Positions 48,866 through 59,555 of a stretch of 64,000 bases of DNA are shown here, piece by piece (positions within the stretch are counted from its first letter, which is position 1; each line of letters opens with the position of its first letter). Position numbers and translations under genes: made by a program. The stretch is from NCBI GenBank assembly GCA_021904315.1, contig CM038921.1, positions 15,784,590 to 15,848,589 on the forward strand, in the 5' to 3' direction. Source of the DNA: Sphagnum magellanicum. Lineage: Eukaryota > Streptophyta > Sphagnopsida > Sphagnales > Sphagnaceae. The notes beneath the pieces were generated by a model. The model had not been told where the DNA came from, ran no database searches, and saw only the letters and a program-made list of their open reading frames with translations.

Positions 48866-50618
48866 GGCCAAAATGATATTTGCGATTTAATACATGCGAC
48901 TATTAGTCATTTATGATTACTTTTGGACAATTTTGCAACTATTTCTTTTATTAGTCATATTTGCAACTACATTGTAATTAGTTTGTGACTATTTTGATTT
49001 TCATTCTTCCATGTGAACAACATTTAATTTGGTTTTCATCTGAGGAAAACTTATGTCCCATTAGTTGCAAACTTGATCAGTTTAGTTGCAACCCTATGAG
49101 TATACAAATGTGTATTTTGTTTATTTTAAGGGGTATAGTTGGGTATATTGAGACTTATGAATGTACATTTTGAATGTATATGGATGGCTTCGGTATTATG
49201 GTTACACCAAGTGTATTATTTGAGTATAAGAACATGTTTGTCTATAGAATAGAGTTCCATGAGCCATTAGCATGAATCCCTTCCAAGTGTTTAAAAGAAA
49301 ACTTGATATAAAAAATTTGACAAAATTTAACCATAAAAAGGCAAAATTAGTTAAATTTACATTAGACAAAAACATTCCAAAAAATTCCCAATTTCTTTGT
49401 CAAAATATGGCATAATTTCACTTAGAAAAAAACATTATTTCCTCCCCATTTCATAATTGTTAAGCTCATATGAGTGAAATGCCTCACCAAACAGGTCCGC
49501 CTTGTAAAAAAATGTTTCACTAAAATGCAATGCCCATCGATGAGGTCATTGTGACCTTCAAATTAATGGAGACCTTTGGGAACATGCTTTCCATCATACA
49601 TTTTTTTATCAAAATAAAATCTCTTGATTGTTCGTAATTGAATTAGTGTTGATTAAATAAGTTGGGAATCCCATGAAAATAATTAAGATGCCAATGATTA
49701 ACTAACCAAATGTTGAATTACCCAAGTCTTGCATGTTGGTTAGGGTGAAATAACACTTGAGTATATCTTAATTTAAGCTACCTAAATTAACATGACCGAA
49801 CTTCATTGAACTATATTAGTGTAACTTATCTACCTTAACCTTCTAACTATGTATATATGTTGCAAGCATAAGAAATTAAACCTCAAGCTTTCACAATGAT
49901 AAACCAAGTTTTTTACCATTGGATTACACCATTAAAGGATCTATTTAATTTTTGTTAAGTTTTTTATTTCACAAGTTTATTTCACATCACTAAACATAAT
50001 AATCAAACCTAAGCAACACCTAATGCTAAAAATTAGGTTAAATATAATGTTTAAATTAATCTAATGACTAAATCTATTGATTAAATATAATGATTAAACT
50101 TTGACTAAACATTGTTCTCAAATCAAATGATTAAATTAACGAATAAACATAATGATTAAACTCAAATTAAATTTGATGTCTAAATTTAATGATTAAATAT
50201 AGTAGTTAAACTTAAGCTTTATTTAATGTTTATACCTAATGTTTAAATTTGGGCTAAATTTAATGACCAAATCTAATGGCTCAATTTAAATTAAACCTAA
50301 TGGCCAAATCTAGTGGTTAAAAGTAATGGTTATACTTAATACTTATTGGCTAAATATAAGTTAAACCTAATGTTAAAATTTGGTTATTTAATGATTAATA
50401 TAATGATTAAACATAATGGTTAAACTTAAATAAATAAGTGAGTGAATAAATAAGTAGTATGTAAATGTGAGTAGGTAAGTAAGTAGGTAAGTAGATAATA
50501 AATAGGTGGGTGAATAATAGATAGATAAATAACTAGCTAGGTAAATAGGTGGATGAATAAGTAAGAGGTAGATACATAATTTAACAAATCATGTCACATT
50601 TAATTAAAAAACATTTGT
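48866..50618. other. AT-rich stretch with CACTA-like subterminal words and simple repeats
   Basis: From 48890 to 49100 words such as TGCGACTATTAGTC, TTTGCAACTACA and TTAGTTGCAA recur, like the subterminal zone of the CACTA element at 41285, but no TIR was found. From 49980 to 50420 the sequence is degenerate TAATGATTAAA-type repeats. From 50430 to 50570 it is GTAA/GTAG/GATA-rich, close to a complement of the CCTA satellite. Confidence 0.5.
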
Positions 50619-50708
50619 CATTTTGATTAAATGTTCCAATTGATTAAAAATTATTGACCATTTTGATTAAATGTTCCAATTGATTAAAAATTATTGACCA
50701 TTTTGATA
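50619..50708. repeat. 40-bp tandem repeat, 2.3 copies
   Basis: Two consecutive identical 40-bp units (50619-50658, 50659-50698), containing ATGTTCCAATTGATTAAAAA, are followed by a partial third. Confidence 0.9.
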
Positions 50709-51026
50709 AATATATAACTTAAGTAAATGTATAGAATCAAATAAATCACTATAGTAAAATTGAGCAAGCAAAAAATGCATATGTTATTGAAACCCTTAAT
50801 CTTTAATCAAAATATACATATCCATTAGTTTAAAAAAATAAATTAATCAACTTGAATCGAAAAAAATTTACGATTTGTCATAGTTTCATGTAACAACAAA
50901 ATAGCCTCTAATCATCTCAAAAGTTTTAATGGAGCAACACCTGACATCACACTTGGATAACCTTCCATTTGTCTATTGACAATTTTAAGGGGGGCAGCAC
51001 CCTAGTTGTTGCACTCCCAAATACAA

Positions 51027-51121
51027 CCCCAGGTCATCCCCTTGGCTCAAATAAGCTCTCGCTTATTTGCATTGGTTGACCCAGTGCCCTTATTGTCTGA
51101 GTGCTGCTTGATGACTTGGGG
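51027..51121. repeat. Short foldback sequence
   Basis: CCCCAGGTCATC (51027-51038) is nearly the inverse of GATGACTTGGGG (51110-51121). Between them lies a perfect hairpin AATAAGC TCTC GCTTATT (51050-51067). Confidence 0.5.
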
Positions 51122-51129
51122 AGTGGATG

Positions 51130-51800
51130 ACTTGGATAAGTGTTTAAAGATTGATAACATACTTGGATGATAATCAAGTCATCTATTAAGTAGGTTATTA
51201 GATTTTCAAAAATTCAATACCAGGTGGTTATCTATTCGACCAGTTATCTAAAAAATGAATAACTGGCTTGATAACTAGGTCTTGGTCCGATATCAACTTG
51301 ATCGTATCAACCCGGTTATTAATATCCTACTAGCTGGATACTGAGTTTTTAATAATCACTTAAATTGATAACTACCTTGTATAGAATTTTCAAAAATCTA
51401 ATAACCTAGTTGGATGACCCGAATATCATTTAGGTAGGTTATCAATATTTAAACACTAATAATTTTTTTTAAAAAACAGAAAAAAATGATTAATTAAAAA
51501 TTAAAAAACCTTATCACTGGGTAGTAACTGGCAAGATAATATGTGGTTTCAACTGGTTATTTGATAATGTACCCTTATGCATAACTGACAATTATGACTC
51601 AGATTTTTTTGATAACCTACTTGGCAATCAAATTTTTTGGGATATTGATAACCTTTGTGGTGCACCAAATGAAAAAAAAAAAAAAAAAAAAACCTACCCA
51701 GCGATTATTAAAAAAAGAAATAACTGGCCAACATTGGTATATACTGACTGACCTTTGTTGGGTACCTGTCCAACACTGGTTTCTTAACCATGATAACATG
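51130..51800. repeat. GGTTAT/ATAACC-rich dispersed repeat, copy 2
   Basis: Dense GGTTAT, GATAACCT and GTTATTAAT words, with ACCCTTATGCATAACT near the end, match the character of 30030-30420. A long poly-A run lies at about 51671-51690. Confidence 0.5.
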
Positions 51801-52019
51801 TGACATCATACCACTGCAGGTGCTGGTACACCCAAGGCGGAAAGAGGGAAAGAATTTTTAACACCTGGGTTAAAATTCTCATCTAGGTTATCTTTCAACC
51901 TATGCTAGGTAGAAAGTTAGAAAACCAGCCCCCTGTGACGCCCTGTCCCTGAGTTTGTGCATTTTCCCTTGACTTATTATTAATATACTAGGATGCAGGG
52001 CCCACGGAGGGGGGAGGGC

Positions 52020-52080
52020 TCCAGCCAATCACGAATTACCGAATCAAGCATGTGCGGACACCAATTATTTTATATAAGTA
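52020..52080 (+). promoter_or_regulatory. Promoter-like region with CCAAT and TATA boxes
   Basis: CCAAT at 52025-52029 is followed by TATATAAG at 52071-52078, at the start of a less AT-rich island. Transcription would begin near 52105, about 2.2 kb before the Dof ATG. It may serve the Dof gene through a long, possibly spliced leader, or an independent transcript. Confidence 0.5.
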
Positions 52081-54293
52081 GACAGGCCGGACTGATCCGG
52101 TCCCCGGTCAGTCTCTGGACTCTCGAGGCCGGCCTCTCATTAATGCGCAAGCGCTAGCCTTGTCCTATTCCCGCTGTAGTGAGAGACGGACACCACTTGA
52201 GCAGCGGTAATGAGAATGAAGTTAGCGAGGAGGAGGAGGAGGAGGAGGAGGAGATGATGATGAGTTTGATGCGCCTGGCAGGCATAAGTAGACGACTGGT
52301 GATGCATGATGAGTGGCTCGCTTGATGGTGCATGGTAACGGATGCCAATTAAATCTGTTCCAAAGTCTGCGAGGAAGGGAAGGGATTCAGGAAGCAGAGT
52401 CGTTGGGTGGGAGGGATGTCCTTATTATGAACGCCTAGCAATTAGTGCCTCGATTTGATGCCGCCTAACCTGATCTAGCTTCTTCACTTGAATGCTTGCC
52501 TGCCTCTTGTTTGTTTGCTAGCTAGTTCGCCTGATAGTTCGCCTGCTCTTCTGTCGTCTTTATTATAGTGAGCATCATTGGGCTAGCCTCTGCCGCCGTT
52601 GCATATGCATGGTATGTGCTGCTGCTTGTCATGCTCGGGAACCACTCACTCATTCATTACCCACCAGGGCCACAGTTACTTCCACCAGTACGAGGCTTGA
52701 AAACAGCATTTCGTCAGAAAGCGCATGTGCATGCGGTCCCTGAAGTTGTTCCTGACTGACTGAAAATGAGTTTGCAGCTCTCAAGCTCTTCTTCGGACTT
52801 CCTACGTACTGCGTAGCTAGCTCTCGTCAGCTGGAGTAGTACAGGAGCATAATAGATCATCATCATCATTATCATCATCATCTCCCGCTTGCAGCTCTCT
52901 GTCAATTGTAGACTAGCAACCATTAACTAGTAGTCCTTTGGTGGCAGCTCAGAGGATTCGTTTCTTTGCAGATTTGGAGGAAACTTCATTATATCAGCTG
53001 CTAGTGAAGCTGATCATCAGAAGTCGAGAACAACTAATTACTATCTCCTATAGAGGAAGAAGGTATGGAGAAAATAGTTTGCAGTACTCTAGGGTTGGGT
53101 ATGGAAATGTTGAGATTTAAGAAGATTTGAGGTTTAATCTTCATTAGCTTAAGGGAAAATTTCGGGTGATTACCAACCAAACCACGTCCTTGTTGCTCTC
53201 GATTACTTCACACCAGCAGCAATGATCTCCCAGCCCACACTTTTTTCCCATAAAGTGAGCTCTTTCCCAGTCACGTTCTCAACGTTTCATCTTTCAACGC
53301 ACCAAACTTCAATATCGCTTCCTTCCTGATCTGCTCCTCAAATTGCGTGAGTCTCGCTTTTATCGGGCGGTGTTTTGACTGAGTTTCTTGAAGCTTTCTG
53401 CAACGACTCCATCCTGATATAAAGTTAAAAGGGAGAGATCATGTGGGTAATACTAGAGTGTATCGTGAGCCAGTGGTTTTCGTTGCACCGTTTTATGTTC
53501 GCCAAGTAGACTGGCCGAGCCGACATCGCGTCTCTGCGTGCCTCTCAGAGCTTTGACACAAACGTTGTGATCGTTAATGCACACCTGTTCTAGACTGATC
53601 TTGAAGCCCCCGAAATCCTGCAGTTGATAGCATAGGTCTTCATGCTCCTGTACCATGTGCAGCCCTCTGCGCGCGGGAGTATTGAGGAACCCGGCCGGGC
53701 AAAGAGTTTGAAGAAGCTCTAAACTCGGATATAACCGACGGAAATCATTTCTTGAACTGTTGCAGCTTCCTCACAGTGTGCACATCTTGGCGGCACCCGC
53801 GTAACTAGTGTGCGGATGGGTTCAATTTGATCATGCGATTGGTAAGCTAGTCTCTTCACTTTCTCCTTTTGCTGTCTGTTTCAAACAAGTGCAACATATC
53901 GAAGAGAGCTACCTATCCCCTGCAGGTTGTCCTCTTGGCTCTGCACGCGCAAAAGACAAACGTCTACTCGTAATTGTCCTTGCAGCCGCACAATACGCTG
54001 CTAGCTGCAGCCTATCTGTACTCTAACTGAAAGCCGCCCATTTGCGCTGTTGTCCTTCCGAGCTTCCGTTTGGTTTATCATGCGCAGTTGAAGGCTAGTC
54101 ATGGCGCAACGTTTTGCGTACACACAATTTCGGAGTTAGTTACAATCTTGTACTAGCTAGTTTCTCTTTTTCAAGCTTTCTTATCGGTTGGATTGCATGC
54201 AGGGACTTGGGTTGAGGACAGAACAAGTGATGAGAAGAAGACTATCCGGATGAGATTGGTGAAGATCAGATAGCAAGCTGTAATAGGTGATAT
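52081..54293 (+). other. Probable leader/upstream region of the Dof gene
   Basis: A CT-rich, less AT-rich stretch containing a (GAG)n run (52227-52253), an ATC-rich run (52857-52882) and several short upstream open frames. A good 3' splice site (TTGCATGCAG at about 54194-54203) lies 90 bp before the Dof ATG, suggesting a spliced 5' leader. No other protein is recognised. Confidence 0.45.
52227..52253. repeat. GAG trinucleotide microsatellite
   Basis: About nine GAG units precede ATGATGATGAG. Confidence 0.9.
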
Positions 54294-55220
54294 ATGGGAA
54301 TCATGCATTTGATGATGAGCCACTGCGAAGAAGAGGTTCTGGACCATGATCATCTAACGCACCAAGGGTCCGGAGACTCGGCATCGGCAGGGGAGCTGCA
54401 ATCGCCTGCAGGTCCGGCGACAGGCGGGAGTGGGGTGTGCAGCGTGCGCGACAGGCCTGTGACTAGGGTCACGCTCCCGTGCCCTCGTTGCCAGTCCATG
54501 AACACCAAATTTTGCTACTACAACAACTACAGCGTGAACCAGCCGCGACACTTCTGCCGCAACTGTCAGCGCTACTGGACTGTAGGAGGCACGCTTCGCA
54601 ACGTTCCCGTCGGTGGTGGTTGTCGTAAGAGAGTGCGCACGCGGCTACAGCGCAGCAGCTGTGATGACCCAAGAGCAGGCCTATTGGGCGCCGGTGGGCT
54701 TGTGAACATGACACTTCAGACCAACATTTTGCTTCCCAACACAATACAAATGCAACAGACGACCCAACAGCACCTGTCCTTGTTATCGCAAGTGACAGGA
54801 GGTTGCAAATTAGGCTCCTACAGCAGCCAGGCGCTGCTGCAATCAGGATTGATCGAACGTCTTCCTCCCAATACGAATTTGCCGACTTTTCTGCAGTTTT
54901 CAAACTTGGAGCACGGTGGCCAGAATCATGGATTTAATGCTGGCACTGGTGATCTCAACAGAATCCCTACTAGTGCGGGTCTAATTGGTTTCCAGGATCA
55001 TCATCAGCTGCACTCAACTTTACATTCCGCCACATACGAGCTTCCGTCGAGTACCCTGCAGCCGAGTGCAAACATTCAACTGCTGGCCGGAGGTAATAAT
55101 AATTACGCGGGATTCTCAAACCTGCAAGGGGGGTATTATCATACTCCTCAGAAATCGGAGGGCAATCACATCGAGTTTTTGAGCTCCATGGTGCACAAGC
55201 CTGGTTACTGGGGAGCTTAG
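54294..55220 (+). CDS. Dof-type zinc-finger transcription factor
   Basis: Plant-specific nuclear DNA-binding protein of 308 residues. The Dof domain (61-117) has the full CX2CX21CX2C finger: Cys63, Cys66, Cys88 and Cys91, within [19 protein letters not shown] and [14 protein letters not shown], followed by [12 protein letters not shown] and a basic RKRVRTR tail that can serve for nuclear import. Dof proteins bind AAAG cores. Residues 1-60 are acidic and Gly/Ser-rich. Residues 120-308 are Gln/Asn/Leu/Ser-rich, typical of activation regions, ending in a KPGYWGA motif; a Trp-containing C-terminal motif is common in the family. The coding region is a single exon; Dof genes often have one intron upstream of or near the finger, and a splice-acceptor-like site lies 90 bp upstream. 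The ATG at 54294 is the first in frame; Met4, Met7 and Met8 are near alternatives. The subgroup and target genes cannot be read from sequence. No lesion is seen. Confidence 0.95.
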   Translation: MGIMHLMMSHCEEEVLDHDHLTHQGSGDSASAGELQSPAGPATGGSGVCSVRDRPVTRVTLPCPRCQSMNTKFCYYNNYSVNQPRHFCRNCQRYWTVGGTLRNVPVGGGCRKRVRTRLQRSSCDDPRAGLLGAGGLVNMTLQTNILLPNTIQMQQTTQQHLSLLSQVTGGCKLGSYSSQALLQSGLIERLPPNTNLPTFLQFSNLEHGGQNHGFNAGTGDLNRIPTSAGLIGFQDHHQLHSTLHSATYELPSSTLQPSANIQLLAGGNNNYAGFSNLQGGYYHTPQKSEGNHIEFLSSMVHKPGYWGA

Positions 55221-55885
55221 ATTAGACCGCGAAATATTAGAAATACTGCAATATTAGAAGCCCGAACCTGCAGCGCATTCTTATGTATAGTCTGCACTCT
55301 CTTGAGCAATGTGCAAACTGCAGTTGGTGGAAGCCACGAGTAACTTCTTAGCCCTGTATGTACATCGCAGCTACATATCATTCGTCAATCCTAGTAGTTC
55401 ATTCTAGAGGGATCATAGCTCTAGGTCCAGAATGAAGCTTACGACTTCAATCTGGACGAGAGGCAGGGAAGTTGCTCAAGGTAATTATTTAACCACTGAA
55501 ATTTATATAGAAATGATCCTTGATGTTTAGTTAGCTAGAGTATTTAGATGTAACAAATCCGAGCCTAGTTTGATGAAGTGAAGCCTCTTAGCGGCCTGAG
55601 CGCGAGGATAGCAAAAGACTTGATGCCACCGGGGGAGACAGTACTGGAAGCTGCTGATGATACAAGCTGCACACATCGGCCGCTGGCTATATCACTACTA
55701 GTGCGTGGATCCATGATCTTCTTCCTGCGTCCTTGACGCGAATCGCTCTAGCGATCAAAACTAGATCTCGACACATAGTTTGTTCAAACTAGCTTTGTAT
55801 TAAAAGTTGCAATCACGATTTGCGCAGTTGGTGCCTTAAGATCTGGAAATCACAGTCCACCACTAATGCAGTGTCCTACTATAAA
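55221..55885. other. 3' region of the Dof gene
   Basis: No further gene is recognised. This is probably 3' UTR and flank. Confidence 0.4.
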
Positions 55886-56090
55886 TAGCTCATTACTGAT
55901 CTTGATTAAGCTAGCTTAATGATAACTAAGTATTTAAACTACTTTACTAATTAATGCAGCTCATCGTTGATCTTTCATTAAGCCAGCTTGATTAAACTAA
56001 GTTGATTATGCTACATGAGTGCAGCTCATCCTGATCTTGACTATCGAGTTGGTTCTGCCGCATTGTGCAGTTCATCATTGATTTGGATTT
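55886..56090. repeat. Degenerate minisatellite, unit 45-72 bp, four units
   Basis: Units begin AGCTCATTACTGATCTTG (55886), AGCTCATCGTTGATCTTT (55958), AGCTCATCCTGATCTTG (56023) and AGTTCATCATTGATTTGG (56068). The first two continue with an AAGC.AGCTT block and AACTAAGT. Confidence 0.75.
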
Positions 56091-56300
56091 CACCTGAGAT
56101 TAGAGAAATGAGTAATTAATGCAGTTAACCTCTTGTAAACCTGATCAACCCAATCCTGCAATTGCCTGAGTAGGAAGTTCATTTTTCTGCAAAACTTTAG
56201 GGTGCACTCATCAACGGTATACAGGCAGTTTCTTCTCTTGGATAAAACGAAGATCCCTCTGATTTTCATTGCAAGAAATCAGAAACAAAGAATAGATTAA

Positions 56301-56662
56301 GGCCCACTTGTACACTAGAGTCAAGGCCAATGCTCAACTCAAATCAAGCATTCCTATTGGTGCAAAAGTTGGGCTTCACACTAGGAGTTAAGGCTGAAAT
56401 AGAAAAAAAAAATTTCAATCCGTCACATGTTACTAATGTATGTTGAACTTCATGGCTTTGTATTGGCCCCAAGGCTGAAACAAGAACCCATCTAATTTGG
56501 GAAGCCAATTTGCAACCCTTGAGGCCAATGTTCCAGGATTTACTAATATGGTGACATCAATGTTCTAGCATTTATTAATAGCTTGGGGCAAAACAACAAA
56601 CCAAAAATGCTCAAAGTTGGCCCTAAGTTTTTTCAGCCCTGACTCCCAGTGTAAAGCCGGCC
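56301..56662. mobile_element. Tourist-like (PIF/Harbinger) MITE, 362 bp
   Basis: The left terminus GGCCCACTTGTACACTAG (56301) matches the reverse complement of the right terminus, GGCCGGCTTTACACTGG, and the match continues through GAGTCA to about 28 bp with several differences. The element is bounded by TAA on both sides (56298-56300 and 56663-56665), the 3-bp target duplication expected for PIF/Harbinger elements. There is no coding capacity. Confidence 0.75.
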
Positions 56663-58689
56663 TAATTTGTGTTTAAATCAAACTTCACGAATCTGAACAC
56701 ATCCTTAAGTTATCTCAAGTTCTTAGCAATAAATTGTAGATCATGTGTGCATATAATTTTATCCACAAACGAGTCCCTTCTCTGACTAGGTATAAAGTAG
56801 CCATCCAGACTAGGTATCATGCCGAGCCATTGGGAACGCAATGAACCAAAAAGACTCTTGGGGGACCGGATCGGATCCGATGAGAATCTTCATCGGGTGC
56901 AGATGAATGGAACTCCCAATATGGGTGTTGATTAGCCCCAGGCCTGCAGTCGTCCATAGGGCTCTAATTGTTGTAATTGTAGGGCAATAGAATCTCTAGA
57001 AACAGTTCAACAATAATCGTAAGGTACTTTTTGGGGAAGATCTTTAATTTGTCTTGATCTCCTTAGCAAATCATTTAATGTGGAGGGTGGGAATGAATTC
57101 GAGTACATAGAGGAACTCTTCTATTTTTTGGGTTTGCAAATTGGGAGTTAAGAATGAAGGTTTTTGTTTTCAATTTTGTGAGGTAGGTGGACTAGCAATC
57201 ATCCACAAGAGGACTTAGCCAAATCTGCATAGGGGTCACATACAAAAGTAGATTTTTTTCAAACTCCACTATCTACTGATGATGTACAAGAACTGTGAAA
57301 TGAATCGTTGCAATATTCTAATTCATCAGCGATACCACCAGCAGTGATTTTTTGGGTGGCAAAGGAATATTTAGTCACAATGTTTGAAAAAAAATTGCAA
57401 CAAAAAAATATAAAGATATTCAAAAAAATTCTCAACTGCCTACAACATGAAAAAGTCTTTAACATTTTTCTACTTTCATATTTTGGATATTGCCAAATTT
57501 GGCTAAATATTCTTATGGATCATCACCACTTGAGCAACATCACAAAATTGAAAAATCAAAATATTGCACTCGCATGCATAGCCTGCAGTGTTTGTTTGTC
57601 AATTTTGTGATGTAGCCAAAGTGGCCATCATCTTCAAACCCCGTAAAAAAGAGAAATTTGGTGATATACCAGATTTGAAAGTTAAAAGAAATGGATCCTT
57701 CTATATTCTTGGCCATCTACTGGAACTTATCATAATAATCTAGCCATATGGAAGAAAAAAAATTTGGTCTAAATCAGGCCTATGTAGGCCAGTGTTTCCA
57801 TGAAAAATTCTTTGTATAGGTCCAAGTCATATTTTACTAGTTGAAATTTGGCGAAAACTCGCCAGTAAAAAAATCACTTGTAATCGGTGGTTTTTTTGGG
57901 TGAAAAATCATCAAATTTCTCCAAATAATTCAGACCAGCCACCTGTACGCTCAGATTTTCATGGTGAAATTCGGGTCTTTTCGCCTTAAAACACTGCCAA
58001 GCCCTAAAAGGTCGCCTGAAAACATCATGACTTTGTAATCTAGTCACCTTTCTAACAATAGATTGTCGTTGGCATTCGCTAGAACACCCCAAGTAAAACT
58101 CTAAGTCACCTACTTTGTGATGTTAGCCATTGGATAGTCGTCACCTTTTATTGAACAAATCTGGGCGCTCGTCAAACCCTTCCTTTCCTGCTCAAAACAT
58201 TTCACTATCCCTCTTCTTCTTTCATGAAGTCCATCATCATTCTATTACCCTAGGCTCAAACTTTGTTATTACAAAAGCTTACCAAAACGATTTAAGGTTT
58301 AAACATTCAAGAACTTTAGCTACAGTTTGCCAAGCTCTTGTGGCCATCTAAGTCATGGATGTTACAAGTTCTTTGTTTTAGTTTCTTAAGGCTCACAAGA
58401 TTTACAAATCGCGATTCTTAATGCTAAAATTTGAAAGCCTCAATGTTTGTAGGTTGTAGTTCAATGGCTCATTGATTTGTTTTGCCCATTGAAGAAATTT
58501 CATCATTGAGCAATGACCTGCAATTGCTAGTGTACACAATGCACATGGATGAGGGGATTCTGGGAATTGGGATTTGGCATTCATTGTATTACTTCAATTG
58601 TTATTGGTCGAATATGAGATGCACTAGGATTTTGGGTTTAGGAAACTATTCTAAGATTTGTTTAAGTTATAGGTATGTGAGTACCTTTC
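56663..58689. other. Intergenic, one dispersed-repeat block
   Basis: No gene is recognised. 57178-57235 (GTGAGGTAGGTGGACTAGCA and on) matches 62919-62976. Confidence 0.45.
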
Positions 58690-59085
58690 TAAATTTTATA
58701 TGGTTCAATTACATGGGTTCACACATTCTATAAAGTCCAAATTGTTTGTGTTAATTAGTGTTTGGCTTTGTGTTGTTTGCTTTTTTGGTTCATGCATTTT
58801 TATTTGGGTTCATCGATTTTGGCTTCATGTTGTTTGGTTTAGTGGGTTTGCACACTTTGTAGATTGTTTGGGTTCATTCATTTTTGCTTCGCGTTGTTCG
58901 ATTTCATGGGTTTGCACATTTTGCAGATCATTTGGGTTTGTTGACTTTTAGCTTCACATTGTTCGATTTTGTGGGTTTATGCATTCTTTAGGTTGTCAAG
59001 GTTTGTCGATTTTTGTTTTCATGTTGTTCGGTTCATGGGTTCGCACATTTTCCAAAGTGTTTGGGTTTGTTGGTTTTTTTTTCGT
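58690..59085. repeat. 64-bp minisatellite, five to six units
   Basis: Units start TTTGGGTT(C/T) at 58803, 58867, 58931 and 59060, with a variant at 58996 and a shorter upstream unit. Each contains GCTTC, TGTTGTTCG/TTGG and TGGGTTTGCACA. Open frames across it reflect the repeat rather than a gene. Confidence 0.85.
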
Positions 59086-59555
59086 ATTAATTTTGTGAGT
59101 TTTTGGATTCACATTTTGTTGAAGGTTTTTGACTTTATGGGTTTTTGAGGTTTTTTTCTTGTTTTATTAGTGGTTGTGGGTGTTAGCGATAATTGCATGG
59201 TGCATTTGCATCATCTTCCATTGTTTTTGTGTGTTCGAATTGGTGGTGGGTGCTGGTGGTTCATGGTTTGTGTAATCAAATTCAATGTTTCCACTAAAGC
59301 CCTTGAACTTTAAGTTCAAATATTTCTATAGCTCACGAAACTGTAATGATAACATTTCTTTACTTACATTTGATATGGCTTCCAACAACAAAGGTGGGGT
59401 TGAGTTTGTGCATCAACTTGCTACTTTAAAAGGTAAGCAACTTGCCATTTCCATTGAAATTCTTGTGATTTGTTTGAATCCTTTGAATGCATCTCCAACA
59501 TAATTTCCTAGTGTTGATTCAATAGAAGAGGTGGTGGAAGTTTTGGATCAAAAAT
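59086..59555. other. Short unrecognised stretch before the hAT remnant
   Basis: A 72-codon open frame (59285-59503) shows no recognisable domain. It may be the 5' part of the adjoining element. Confidence 0.35.
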
